This document shows positions 18,992 to 27,890 of a stretch of 64,000 nucleotides of DNA, piece by piece. Origin of the DNA: Planctomycetota bacterium (GTDB lineage: Bacteria > Planctomycetota > Phycisphaerae > Phycisphaerales > UBA1924). The stretch spans positions 62,001 to 126,000 of the forward strand of contig JACTNA010000009.1 of assembly GCA_014584315.1 (NCBI GenBank), written 5' to 3'. Position 1 is the stretch's first letter, and the number at the start of each line of letters is the position of its first letter. The translations under genes and the position numbers were made by a program. Under the pieces are notes generated by a model. That model saw only the letters and a list, made by a program, of their open reading frames with translations, did no database searches and was not told the origin of the DNA.

Positions 18992-20311
18992 TCACCGCTC
19001 GGGGTTGTCGATCATCGGCGGGGGAAGGGTGTCCGGGGGCTTCGGCGGGGTGTAGTCGATCGGGTACTCCGGTCGCGGGCGGTACATCGAGTTGATCCAC
19101 GCGATCGAGTCGCGGTACCGGGCCTCGTCCGCCGTGCGGAACACAGGCCGCCACCGCGACGAACGCCCCGTCGCCACCAGCGGGTGCGGGTGCAGCGAGT
19201 CCTCACGCGGCAGCCCCATCTGCAGCAAGGGCGAGCGGGCCGGGGCGTCGTAGTCGATCAGCGGCGTCCCGTCCGCCAGCCGGAATCGCTCCAGGATCAG
19301 GAAGTTCGTGTAGATCGTGTCCTCGGCGTTCCGACGGTTGGCGCTCAGCCACAACCGGCCCGCGTACGGACCGCCGTGGCAGTTCGCCGTCGCGCACGAG
19401 TTGATCAGCCACGCGCCGTGGACGTTGTCGCGGAACAGCCGCATCGACTTCGGCTCGCCCTGCACCTGCACCTCGCCGTAGTACTGCCGCGCCCGCAGCC
19501 GGAACATCAGGTCGAGGATGCGCGCCGGGGGCATCCGCAGCATCGCCGCACGACCCTCCCGCGTCGTCGGGATCAGTTCGTGCCCGGCGTACTCGTCCAT
19601 GACCTTCGTCACCACCTCCTGCGAAACCTGCATCCGCGGCGGGTCCGCCAGGTCCGTCTCGTAGACCTTGATCAGGTTGATCTGGTAGGGCGTCAGGTGC
19701 GGGAAGACCGGGCGCCCCGCGCGCGGCGCATCCGCGCCGTCGCCCCCCGCTCGCTCCTGCCCGCCCCGGGCGCGATCGACGAGCATCAACTGGCTCTCCA
19801 CCAGCCGCTTGAGCTCGAGCGCCCTCGGGTTCGAGGGCTGCACCGTCAGCACGTGCTCCACCTCACGCAACGCGATCTCGAACTGCCGCCGGTCGAGCAG
19901 CCACTCCACCAGCACCAGCAGCCGCTCCGCGTCGCGATCGTCGATCGTCTCCCGGATCCGCTCGTACCGCTCCACCACAGGAGCCAGGACCATCACCCGG
20001 TCCACGAGGTCCGCGTCGAACGGCGTCGGGATGCCCGCGATCCGGACGACCACCTTCGACTCGTCCCGCGACACGAGCAGGCCCGACACGATCCGCCCGT
20101 CCAGCAAGACAAGGTTGACCTCAGGCTCTTCTTCCGCCCGAACCGCCGATGATCCGTCGGACTCCGGCTGCGGCCACGAGACGAGCGCGATCGTCGGCGC
20201 GGGCGGCTCCGAGGGACGAACCACCAGGCCGAGGCACGCCGACGCGGCAACGATGACCGCACCGGCCCGGAGTCCCGCCACGAGCGGATGGGGAGGCTCG
20301 CCGTGTCGCAT
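18992..20311 (-). CDS. Exported protein with a single CX4CH cytochrome-like site
   Basis: A 439-residue protein with an N-terminal membrane or signal segment (about 10-32). A central helical part (about 110-190) has TPR-like pairs such as RQFEIALREVEHVLTVQPSN. The C-terminal half contains NSCATANCHGG, which has the Cys-x4-Cys-His spacing instead of the normal Cys-x2-Cys-His of c-type haem sites, followed by a GRLWL stretch and a Pro-rich tail (YTPPKPPDTLPPP). Planctomycetes have many proteins with single c-type haem sites, so haem binding is plausible but not shown. The start at 20311 was chosen because the upstream extension runs into the tRNA-Leu gene. Confidence 0.7.
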   Translation of the reverse strand: MRHGEPPHPLVAGLRAGAVIVAASACLGLVVRPSEPPAPTIALVSWPQPESDGSSAVRAEEEPEVNLVLLDGRIVSGLLVSRDESKVVVRIAGIPTPFDADLVDRVMVLAPVVERYERIRETIDDRDAERLLVLVEWLLDRRQFEIALREVEHVLTVQPSNPRALELKRLVESQLMLVDRARGGQERAGGDGADAPRAGRPVFPHLTPYQINLIKVYETDLADPPRMQVSQEVVTKVMDEYAGHELIPTTREGRAAMLRMPPARILDLMFRLRARQYYGEVQVQGEPKSMRLFRDNVHGAWLINSCATANCHGGPYAGRLWLSANRRNAEDTIYTNFLILERFRLADGTPLIDYDAPARSPLLQMGLPREDSLHPHPLVATGRSSRWRPVFRTADEARYRDSIAWINSMYRPRPEYPIDYTPPKPPDTLPPPMIDNPER

Positions 20312-20408
20312 CGTGGCTCGTGCCGCCCGCGGGGGTGCCGTCCGTGCCCGCGGGGGGTCGTCGTTCGCTGCCAAGTCGGACGGACGGGGGGTGCCGCCCG
20401 CCCGGAAT

Positions 20409-20491
20409 GCCCAGGAGAGGACTCGAACCTCCACCCGGTTTCCCGGACTACCACCTCAAGGTAGCGCGTCTGCCAGTTCCGCCACCTGGGC
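20409..20491 (-). tRNA. tRNA-Leu (anticodon GAG)
   Basis: Read on the minus strand, the 83-nt sequence has a perfect 7-bp acceptor stem (GCCCAGG with CCTGGGC), a D-arm, an anticodon stem CTACC/GGTAG enclosing the loop TTGAGGT (anticodon GAG, reading CUC), a long variable arm as expected of class II tRNAs, and the T-arm motif GGTTCGAGTCC. The CCA end is not encoded. Confidence 0.97.
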
Positions 20492-20534
20492 CAGTGGCAC
20501 GCAGGGTCCGCCGGGGGCGGATCGCGCGAGGCAC

Positions 20535-20540
20535 AGTATA
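20535..20540 (-). promoter_or_regulatory. -10 element upstream of tRNA-Leu
   Basis: TATACT on the minus strand lies 44 bases before the tRNA 5' end. The -35 region is poor, so only the -10 is listed. Confidence 0.45.
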
Positions 20541-20663
20541 CCTCTCGTCCGGCGAAAAGGAACCGGGACGCGGCCCCGAAGCCGGAGGCCGCACGCCCTC
20601 GCGCGTCCGAGCCGAACACGCCCGCTACCGTTGCGCCGAACCGACAGGACCACGGAGCCTGCC

Positions 20664-21116
20664 ATGCCCACGGACACGACCCGACGCTCGCTGCTCGAAT
20701 CCGTCGCCGAACAGGCCCGGCACGCCGAGGTCTTCGCGCAGGTCGCCGTCCACGAGGCAGGCCTCGTCTGCCACGCAGCCGACGCCGCGGCTCCCGCCGA
20801 GTACCGCCTCGGCTGGGAGAACGGGCGACTGTGGGTCTCCCTCGTCACCCCCGACCGCTGGCTCAGCGAGTCCATCGAAGCCGACCTGATGCACACCGGC
20901 GATGACGTCGAGGAACTCCTCGAAGAGGAACTCGTCGAGCAGGGGCTGGAGGCCTCGCGCCCCGCCGTCGAGCACTTCCGATCCGACGACCGGCTCTTCA
21001 CCTTCCGGTCGCCCGTCGCGCCCGAGAATGCCGACACCGCCGCCCGCTGGCTGCTCGCGTATGAGGCGTGCTTCCGCCAACTGGGCGACATGGCCGGCGA
21101 TAGTGACGACGACTGA
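20664..21116 (+). CDS. Conserved hypothetical acidic protein, chaperone-like (YbjN/CesT-type) fold possible
   Basis: A 150-residue soluble acidic protein. It starts with a helix (SLLESVAEQARHAEVFAQVA), then has alternating strands (EYRLGWENGRLWVSLVTPD), a very acidic helix (DDVEELLEEELVEQ) and a C-terminal helix with WLLAYEACFRQLGDM. The overall pattern of an alpha-beta sandwich of about 150 residues is reminiscent of YbjN or type III chaperone-like proteins, but I cannot name a family. The ATG at 20664 has GGAG 7-10 bases ahead. It runs away from the tRNA-Leu gene and converges on the next small gene. Confidence 0.75.
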   Translation: MPTDTTRRSLLESVAEQARHAEVFAQVAVHEAGLVCHAADAAAPAEYRLGWENGRLWVSLVTPDRWLSESIEADLMHTGDDVEELLEEELVEQGLEASRPAVEHFRSDDRLFTFRSPVAPENADTAARWLLAYEACFRQLGDMAGDSDDD

Positions 21117-21143
21117 ACGATCTGAGCGGCACGCAGCGACGGG

Positions 21144-21449
21144 TCAGGAGTCGCCCTGGAAGATCTGGGTCTTCTCGATCTGGCTCTCGAGGGCCTCCAT
21201 CTGCCGCTCCTGCTCCTCGATGGCCTGCTGCGTCTCCTGGCTGATCGGCTCCGGAGTCGAGTCGCCGAACGAAGGCAGCAGCCCGAACTGCCACGCGAGG
21301 AGCAGGCCGGCCACCACGAGCAGCACCACGGCCGCCCCCGCCTTGATCTTGTCCTTCGCGTCCATGCCCCCACCCCCGCCCCCTCGCTGCTTCGCGGGAG
21401 AGGCGGACCCGAAGTCTTTCTCGTTGTAGAGCGACTGCCTGCCGGCCAT
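21144..21449 (-). CDS. Small single-pass membrane protein
   Basis: A 101-residue protein with a Gly-rich N-terminus (AKQRGGGGGGMDAKD), one membrane helix (about 37-58, AAVVLLVVAGLLLAWQFG) and a Gln/Glu-rich C-terminal helix (QETQQAIEEQERQMEALES) that could form a coiled coil. The ATG at 21449 is supported by GGAGG seven bases upstream; longer reading frames upstream are Pro/Arg-rich and unlikely. Unknown function; the Gln-rich tail outside the membrane suggests a small envelope assembly or scaffold protein. Confidence 0.75.
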   Translation of the reverse strand: MAGRQSLYNEKDFGSASPAKQRGGGGGGMDAKDKIKAGAAVVLLVVAGLLLAWQFGLLPSFGDSTPEPISQETQQAIEEQERQMEALESQIEKTQIFQGDS

Positions 21450-21592
21450 TCGTGCCTCCGTTTCAGGCCCAGCCGTTCCGAACGCGCCGCGACCCCAGCG
21501 CTGGTCGGTCCACGGATTGTCGGGCCTCAACCCGGACCGTGAATCGGCCGGGGGGGTCATTCGACCGCACATGATAGCGGCCCGGGGCACGC

Positions 21593-23017
21593 TCAGCCCA
21601 CGTCACGCCGCTGGAACAGGGCCACCCCGACCGCAAGGAACGCCCCGATCAACAGGGCCGCGTACCCCGCCAGCGCGGCCAGGTGCCGGGCCGGAATCGG
21701 GTTGTTCTGCGTCACCGCGTCCACCAGCCAGAAGTGCTGCATGTTCGGGATCACCCCGTGGATCGCGGCCGGCACGGGGTTGATGGCGGTCGGCGTGATG
21801 AAGACAAAGTCGCCCGTCGCCGGCGGACGGTCCACGCGCGTCGGGCCGCGGTGCTCGACCGTGACGCGCCGATCCGTCGCTTCGACGACGAACACGCCTC
21901 TCGTGCCGTCCGCGTCCATCCGCCGAACCGCCAGGCCGAAGCCGTTCGGGCTGGGCCCGTAGTAGAACGGCGTGCCGGGCACGAGGTCCGCCTCGGGCGC
22001 GCGTTCGAGCAGCACGCGGTACCGGTCGCCGTCCGCATCGAAGCCCCGACGCGAGAGCAGCACAGGCTCCGACTCCTGCACGACGGCCACGTGCCGGTTC
22101 TGGTACGCGTGCCGCCCGAAGGCGTAGTTCGAGATCAGCCCCACGAAGAACACGCCCGCGCAGACGACGATCGTCATCACCTGCCCCAGCCGCGTCGAGA
22201 CCGCGACGGCCACCGCGGTCAGCACCATGATCGCCATCGTCATCGCGGCGCACGCGATGGCGATCTGGGGCTTGAAGGTCAGGTACTTGACGGTGCGCAG
22301 GAGTTCCGGGTCATCGCGGGGGGGGGCGTCGCCCCGGGCCAGCAGCCGCGCATACTCCTCCTCGGTCTTCGGGTGCCCGCCCACCCAGTACGACACCTCG
22401 TAGAGCGGCTGGAACTTCCACTCCTTGTCGAACAGCACGACCAGCCCGTAGGCCACCGCCAGCGCGGGCAGCAGGAGGACCGACGCGACCTGCGGGAACG
22501 ACCACCCGTAGTAGAAGTTGCACCACCCCGCGACCCCGACCGAGAGCAGCACCGCCAGCGCCGAGAACACGATCACCGGCTGGTCGGGACGATCCCCCGC
22601 CGTCGTCATCACACCGTGCCGGATCGCCATGAACAGGAACAGCACCATCGTGGCGACGGCCATCAGGATCGCCGCCGACACCCCGAGGTACTTCCCCACC
22701 ACAACCACCGGCCTCGGGATCGGCTTGCTCACGACGGTCAGGATCGTCTTGTCCTCGATCTCGCGGCTGATGACCGCCGTCGCCACGAACGCCGCGAGCA
22801 GCGTCCCGCAGACGAACACCGTCGCCATCCCGATGTCCAGCAGCAGCTTGTCGTCGCCCGAGACCTCCGCCGACGACGAGTACCCCATGCTGAACGCCGT
22901 CCCCCAGGTGTTGAACACCTGCAGAATCCCGGAGAGCGCGACCAGAATGAAGAAGATCGGCTGTCGAAGACTCTCGACGAACGCATTGCGCGCGATGGCG
23001 AGCACCTGCTGGGGCAT
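21593..23017 (-). CDS. ABC-2 type transporter permease, paralogue of the 29099 gene
   Basis: A 474-residue membrane protein with about six or seven helices. The N-terminus (ARNAFVESLRQPIFFILVA) and the segment ISREIEDKTILTVVSKPIPR, a coupling helix-like region, mark the ABC-2 exporter family. A soluble, probably extracytoplasmic region of about 170 residues (about 270-440) lies between the helices, and the C-terminus has HGVIPNMQHFWLVDAVTQNN before the last helix, a phrase common in planctomycete permeases of this type. It is transcribed divergently from the SPFH/ABC cluster, whose own permease has the same layout (ERDRII-like coupling region and a KW/KYLGV motif). It has no ATPase of its own nearby and may share the one at 27891. 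Confidence 0.83.
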   Translation of the reverse strand: MPQQVLAIARNAFVESLRQPIFFILVALSGILQVFNTWGTAFSMGYSSSAEVSGDDKLLLDIGMATVFVCGTLLAAFVATAVISREIEDKTILTVVSKPIPRPVVVVGKYLGVSAAILMAVATMVLFLFMAIRHGVMTTAGDRPDQPVIVFSALAVLLSVGVAGWCNFYYGWSFPQVASVLLLPALAVAYGLVVLFDKEWKFQPLYEVSYWVGGHPKTEEEYARLLARGDAPPRDDPELLRTVKYLTFKPQIAIACAAMTMAIMVLTAVAVAVSTRLGQVMTIVVCAGVFFVGLISNYAFGRHAYQNRHVAVVQESEPVLLSRRGFDADGDRYRVLLERAPEADLVPGTPFYYGPSPNGFGLAVRRMDADGTRGVFVVEATDRRVTVEHRGPTRVDRPPATGDFVFITPTAINPVPAAIHGVIPNMQHFWLVDAVTQNNPIPARHLAALAGYAALLIGAFLAVGVALFQRRDVG

Positions 23018-23331
23018 CAGGCCATGATCCTTGGCGCGTGCCCACGACCCGGAACGGGGCCGGCCCCCACGCCCCGCAGATTTTCCCGAACCGCGCGAAC
23101 CCCGACACGGCACCGGCGTACACGGGCGTATCGCGGGATTCTGCCCGCGCCAGGCGACGGACGCGCCGATCGGCTCGCCCGCTGGACACCACCCGGGTGG
23201 GGACTGAGAATAGCACCCCCCGGGGGGACCGCTCCCCATCGGGGGGGGAGACGCCGGGCCGATCGGCCGTCGGGGCGGCGTCAGACCGGGATCGACCCTC
23301 CGGGCGCACGCCCAAGGGAACGGAACATTCC
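23018..23331. other. Divergent intergenic region with GC palindromes
   Basis: This 314-base gap separates the divergent ABC-2 permease and the SPFH cluster. It contains three nested palindromes, ccacccgggtgg (about 23189), ccccccgggggg (about 23217) and gccgatcggc (about 23258), all close to the likely promoter area of both units. I see no ORF with coding character here. Confidence 0.5.
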
Positions 23332-25404
23332 ATGAAAGCCGACCATCAGAGCTACGGACGCGCGGCACGGGTCGCAACGCTCGGACTCGCCATCCAGATC
23401 GTCCTCGCCGTCGCCATGCTCCTCTACGGCATCTACGGCAAGGACCACGCCGCCCTCACCGGCGCCTTCTTCATCCTCATCGGCCTCCCCGCCTGGCTCA
23501 TCCTCATCATCCTCTTCGACCAGCACCGCCGCGAACGACTCGAAGCCCAGGAGGCCGACTCCTTCGTCGGCGTCGAGTCCTCCTCCGTCTTCGACGCCGG
23601 CTCCGCCGAACTCCGCGTCGCCGCCAAGCGCCTCAACGCCATCTACAGGTTCGTGCTCCCCGTCGTGGCGCTCCTCATCGCCGGCGCGCTCCTCGGGATC
23701 GGCTACTGGCGACTCCAGAGCGGACGGGGGCTGATCCAGCCCGGCTCCCTCGAGGACGCCGCCCTCCCAGGGTGGGCCATCGCGGTCGGCCTGTGCGTCG
23801 CGTTCATCGGGTTCGTCTTCGCCCGCTTCGTCTCCGGCATGGCCAAGCAGCCCATCTGGGCCAACCTCCGCGCCGGCGCGACCTACTCCGTCGGAGCGGC
23901 GCTCGTGGGGCTGGTCGTCGTCCTCGCCCACTTCATCGACGTCGCAGGCTCGGACGCCGTGCGGCGGGTGCTCCCCGCGGTCGTCCCCGTCGTCATGATC
24001 GCGCTGGGCGTCGAGGTCGTGCTGAACTTCCTCCTCGCGATGTACCGCCCGCGCAAGAAGGGCGAGCACCCGAGGCCCGCGTTCGACTCCCAGATCCTCG
24101 CCTTCCTCGCCGCCCCCGACCGCCTCGCCCGTTCCGTCGGCGAGGCCCTCGACTACCAGTTCGGCTTCGAGGTCCGCGGGACGTGGTTCTACCGCCTCAT
24201 CACCCGCGCCTGGGTCCTGCTCGCGCTGCTGGGCGTCTGCGTCGTCTGGCTGCTCAGTTCGCTCGCCGTCGTCCAGCCGCACCAGCGCGGCATGATGCTC
24301 CGCTTCGGGCGCGTCGTGCACGAGGACCTCGGGCCCGGGCTGCACTTCAAGGCCCCCTGGCCCATCGACCGCCTCGTCGTCCCCGAGCAGATGGAGCCCG
24401 ACTCGGACGGCAGACCCAGAGTCGTCGCCCGAACCGCGACCGGCGTCCGCGTCCTCAATCTCGGCACCCCGCCCGCCGAGGGCACCGGGCCGATCCTCTG
24501 GACGACCGAGCACGCCAAGGACGAGGTCTTCTTCGTCTGCCAGCCCTCGGGCGTCGATCGCGCCGGGCAGGATCGCGCGCGCGACCTCGCGCTCATCGCC
24601 ATCGAGGTGCCGCTGCAATACGCCGTCAGCAACCCGCGGCTCTACGACGAACTCGGACCGCCCGCCATGCGCGATGACCTGCTGCGGAGCGTCGGCCAGC
24701 GCGCCGTCACGCGGTTCGTCTCGAGCGTCTCGATCGACGATGCCGTCGGCATGAACCGCGCGGACCTCTCCCACCGCCTGCGCGTCGAGATCCAGGCCGC
24801 GTTCGACGCCCTGAACCCGGACGCCGCGGGACGCCCGCGCGGGGCGGGGGTGGAGATCCTGCAGGTCGGCGTCGCCGGCGTCCACCCCCCCCGCGAGGTC
24901 GCGCCGAAGTTCGAGCAGGTCGTGATCGCCCAGCAGAACCGCGCCGCCAAGATCGAATCCGCGCGGGCCGACGAGGCCCAGACCCTCTCGCGCGTCGCGG
25001 GCAGCGTCGAGGCCGCCCGGCGCATCGCCCGGGCGATCGAGGCCAGCGACGCCGCGTCCCAGCAGGCCCAGCCGGAACTGACGCTCGAAGCGGAGCGGCT
25101 GATCGAGGACGCCGCGGGCGAGGCCGCCCAGATCCTCGCACAGGCCCGCGCCGAACGCTGGCGCACCCACATGGCCGCAAAGGCGCAAGCGGCGGAGTAC
25201 GCCGGACGCGTCGCCGCCTACCGCGCCTCCCCCATGGTCTATCGCGCGGGGCTGTACTACGCCGCGCTGCTCGAAGCGATGAAGGACGCCCGCCTCTACG
25301 TCACGACCGAGCGCCTCGACAACGTCCACGTGCGCGTCGAACTGCAGGACCGCACGACCGCCGGAAGCACCATCTTCACCGCCGAGACGTCCGAAAGCCC
25401 GTAA
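23332..25404 (+). CDS. SPFH/Band-7 (HflK-like) protein with extra N-terminal membrane domain
   Basis: A 690-residue protein. The first 290 residues hold about five membrane helices, which ordinary HflK lacks. One more helix (about 285-305, WVLLALLGVCVVWLLSSLAVV) introduces a classic SPFH domain beginning HQRGMMLRFGRVVHEDLGPG and LHFKAPWPIDRL. The C-terminal part is a long Ala/Glu/Arg coiled coil (about 520-630). HflK/HflC-type proteins form large membrane-bound cages that can surround proteases such as FtsH. The ATG at 23332 follows CGGAAC and is placed by the first helix. First gene of a cluster of six running to 33056. Confidence 0.88.
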   Translation: MKADHQSYGRAARVATLGLAIQIVLAVAMLLYGIYGKDHAALTGAFFILIGLPAWLILIILFDQHRRERLEAQEADSFVGVESSSVFDAGSAELRVAAKRLNAIYRFVLPVVALLIAGALLGIGYWRLQSGRGLIQPGSLEDAALPGWAIAVGLCVAFIGFVFARFVSGMAKQPIWANLRAGATYSVGAALVGLVVVLAHFIDVAGSDAVRRVLPAVVPVVMIALGVEVVLNFLLAMYRPRKKGEHPRPAFDSQILAFLAAPDRLARSVGEALDYQFGFEVRGTWFYRLITRAWVLLALLGVCVVWLLSSLAVVQPHQRGMMLRFGRVVHEDLGPGLHFKAPWPIDRLVVPEQMEPDSDGRPRVVARTATGVRVLNLGTPPAEGTGPILWTTEHAKDEVFFVCQPSGVDRAGQDRARDLALIAIEVPLQYAVSNPRLYDELGPPAMRDDLLRSVGQRAVTRFVSSVSIDDAVGMNRADLSHRLRVEIQAAFDALNPDAAGRPRGAGVEILQVGVAGVHPPREVAPKFEQVVIAQQNRAAKIESARADEAQTLSRVAGSVEAARRIARAIEASDAASQQAQPELTLEAERLIEDAAGEAAQILAQARAERWRTHMAAKAQAAEYAGRVAAYRASPMVYRAGLYYAALLEAMKDARLYVTTERLDNVHVRVELQDRTTAGSTIFTAETSESP

Positions 25405-25449
25405 CCCACCCGCCGGGGCGAGTGCCGCTCGCCCCAACGGAGCGACCAC

Positions 25450-26502
25450 GTGCAGCGAGCCATCTCCATCCTGATGACCATCGTCTTCCTCCTCGCCCTG
25501 CTCTCGTTCACCGTGACGTACTCCGTCCGGTTCACGGAGAAGGCCGTGCTGACGACCTTCGGCAAGCCCGCCGAGCAGCCCGTCGAAGACGAGGGCCTCA
25601 AGTTCAAATGGCCCTACCCCGTGCAGGCCGTCACGAAGTACGACACGCGCTCCCGCGTGCTCCAGTCCCGCGCCGAGGCCCAGCAGACCCGCGACGACCG
25701 CCAGATCATCATGGAGACCTTCCTGGTCTGGCGCGTCGCCGACCCGCTCGAGTTCTTCCGGACCTTCAGCAACGCCGGCGCCCGCCCCGAGGACCACTAC
25801 CGAAAGGCCGAGCAGAGCCTCAACAACCTCCTCCGCTCCGCCATGGCCGAGACCGGCAAGTACCGACTCGACGAACTCTTCACGCCCGACGCCGGCGCCT
25901 CCAAACTCGCCGAACTCGAGGCCCGCATCCTCGCCTCCCTCGGCTCGCCCGACGAACGCGGCAAGAGCCTGAAGGACTACGGCATCGAGGCCGAACTCGT
26001 CGGCATCAACCGTGTCCGACTCGCCGAGTCCACCACCCAGGCCGTCAACGAACGCATGGCCGCCAACCGCGACCGGCTCGCCAAGGAGATCGAGAGCGAG
26101 GGCGAGGCCGTCGCCGAGGCGATCCGTTCGCAGGCCGAGTCCGACCGGCAGCGCATCCTCGACTTCGCCCGCGCCCGCGCCCGCGAGATCCAGGCCCAGG
26201 GCGACATCGAGGCCGGGCAGTACCTCGCCCAGATGAACGAGAACCCGGAACTCGCCGTCTTCCTCCGCGAGATCGACCTGCTCAAGCAGACCTGGAGCAA
26301 GCGCGTCACCCTCGTCCTCACCACCGGCACGCCGGGCCTCTCGCTCCTCGCCCCCGACGCCCTCAGCGGCCTCACGCCCGGCCAGATCCCCCCGAGCCGA
26401 CTGCCCCCGGAATGGCTGTCGGCCGCCCCGGGCCGCGCCGCTGACGCCGCACCCGCCGCAGGCGCCCCGGGCGCGGAGCCTTCGTCGGAGGAGCCCCGAT
26501 GA
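25450..26502 (+). CDS. SPFH/Band-7 protein, HflC-like
   Basis: A 350-residue protein with an N-terminal membrane helix (about 5-27) and an SPFH domain with FTEKAVLTTFGKPAEQP and GLKFKWPYPVQ, close to HflC, including VLQSRAEAQQTRDDRQI and IGINRVRL-like motifs (here ELVGINRVRLAEST). A charged coiled-coil region follows (about 200-270), with TWSKRVTLVLTTGTPG near the end. The GTG at 25450 is the only start that gives the complete helix. It is 45 bases after the larger HflK-like gene and overlaps the next gene by four bases, which fits stoichiometric production of a mixed assembly. Confidence 0.9.
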   Translation: MQRAISILMTIVFLLALLSFTVTYSVRFTEKAVLTTFGKPAEQPVEDEGLKFKWPYPVQAVTKYDTRSRVLQSRAEAQQTRDDRQIIMETFLVWRVADPLEFFRTFSNAGARPEDHYRKAEQSLNNLLRSAMAETGKYRLDELFTPDAGASKLAELEARILASLGSPDERGKSLKDYGIEAELVGINRVRLAESTTQAVNERMAANRDRLAKEIESEGEAVAEAIRSQAESDRQRILDFARARAREIQAQGDIEAGQYLAQMNENPELAVFLREIDLLKQTWSKRVTLVLTTGTPGLSLLAPDALSGLTPGQIPPSRLPPEWLSAAPGRAADAAPAAGAPGAEPSSEEPR

Positions 26503-27878
26503 GCGAGCACGAGACGGGCGCCCCCCAGCCGGAACGCGAGGCCTCGGTCACGCTCCGACCGGGCCTGCACGAGACCGACGCCTCGCTCATGGACCCGGCG
26601 AACCAGTCGCTCGCCGAGGCCCTTCGGCTCACCTTCCGCATCCTCCAACTCATCATGATCGGCCTCGTCGCCGCCTACTTCCTCACCGGATTCCAGTCGA
26701 TCCAGGCCAACGAGCGCGGCGTGGCGCTCCTGTTCGGCCGAGTTGTCGCCTCCGAACTCCCGCCCGGCTTCCGATTCGCCGCGCCCTACCCGATCGGCGA
26801 ACTGGTCCGCGTGAACACGGGCGTGAACGCCCAGCCCCTCAACCGCGAGTTCTGGCCCTACACCGAGGCCGGACGCGAAGAGACGACCCCGATCGACCGC
26901 CTGCGGGGCCTGGCGAACATCAACCCCGTCGAGGACGGCTCGCTCATCACCGCCGACGGCAACCTCGCCCACACGCAGTGGGAGATCCAGTACCGGCGCG
27001 CCGACCCCTCCGCCTACCTCCGCAACGTTTACACCCAGAACGAGATGGAACTCGTCCGCGGCGCGGTGATGCGCGGCATCGTCCAGGCCGTCGCCGAAGC
27101 CACCATCACCGGCCTCCTCACGCAGTCCGGCGAGGGCGACGGATCGGTGGAGACCCGCGCCCGCGCCATCGCGCAGCAGACACTCGACGCACTGGACACG
27201 GGGATCGAGATCGACCGGCTCGCCCTCAAGCGCAAGATCCCCCCCGTCTACCTGCGCGAGCGATTCGCCAACGTCCAGGCCGCCGAGTCCAAGAAGGGCG
27301 CGGCGCAGGAGACGGCGCAGCGGGCGGCGAACCAACTGCTCAACGAGACGGCCGGCCGGGCCGCGCCCCTCATCATCGCGGCGATCGACGAGTACGAGGC
27401 CGCCCTCGCCCAGGGCGACGCCGCCGCGGCCGACGCCGCCCTCGCCACAGTCAACCGGCTGCTCGACGGCGAGGCCCCCGCGGACCACGCCGGCGAAGCC
27501 CTCCTCTCGGGCGAGGTCTCCCGCATCATGGCCGAGGCGAGACAGTACCGCTCTAGCGTCGTCAGCCGCTCGCGGGCCGAACTCTCGCTCTACAGGGCCA
27601 AACTCGCCCAGTACCGCACCAATCCCGCCGTCATGGTCCACTCCGAATGGGCCAACGCCGTCCGCGCCTTCTACCAGAACGACGGGCTGCAGACCATCCT
27701 CAACCCGAGCGGCGTGGGGCACCTCGAGATCGTCATCAACCAGGACCCCTTCGCCATGCAGGAGCGCGAGCGCGCCAGGCGGCTGCAACTCAACCGCGAG
27801 GCGCAGCAGCAGCGCATGGAAGAGCAGCGCCGCGCTCGCTTCCGCACCGACGAAGGTCTCACCGTCACGCCCGACTGA
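26499..27878 (+). CDS. Third SPFH/Band-7 protein of the cluster
   Basis: A 459-residue protein. A charged N-terminus of about 45 residues precedes one membrane helix (FRILQLIMIGLVAAYFLTGF, about 47-67) and an SPFH domain starting IQANERGVALLFGRVV, with a long insertion before GNLAHTQWEIQYRRADP. The C-terminal half is a coiled coil (KKGAAQETAQRAANQLLNE), ending in NREAQQQRMEEQRRARFRTD. It starts inside the stop codon of the preceding gene (ATGA). Three SPFH genes in a row is one more than the usual HflK-HflC pair. Confidence 0.88.
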   Translation: MSEHETGAPQPEREASVTLRPGLHETDASLMDPANQSLAEALRLTFRILQLIMIGLVAAYFLTGFQSIQANERGVALLFGRVVASELPPGFRFAAPYPIGELVRVNTGVNAQPLNREFWPYTEAGREETTPIDRLRGLANINPVEDGSLITADGNLAHTQWEIQYRRADPSAYLRNVYTQNEMELVRGAVMRGIVQAVAEATITGLLTQSGEGDGSVETRARAIAQQTLDALDTGIEIDRLALKRKIPPVYLRERFANVQAAESKKGAAQETAQRAANQLLNETAGRAAPLIIAAIDEYEAALAQGDAAAADAALATVNRLLDGEAPADHAGEALLSGEVSRIMAEARQYRSSVVSRSRAELSLYRAKLAQYRTNPAVMVHSEWANAVRAFYQNDGLQTILNPSGVGHLEIVINQDPFAMQERERARRLQLNREAQQQRMEEQRRARFRTDEGLTVTPD

Positions 27879-27890
27879 CGCGGAGGAACG

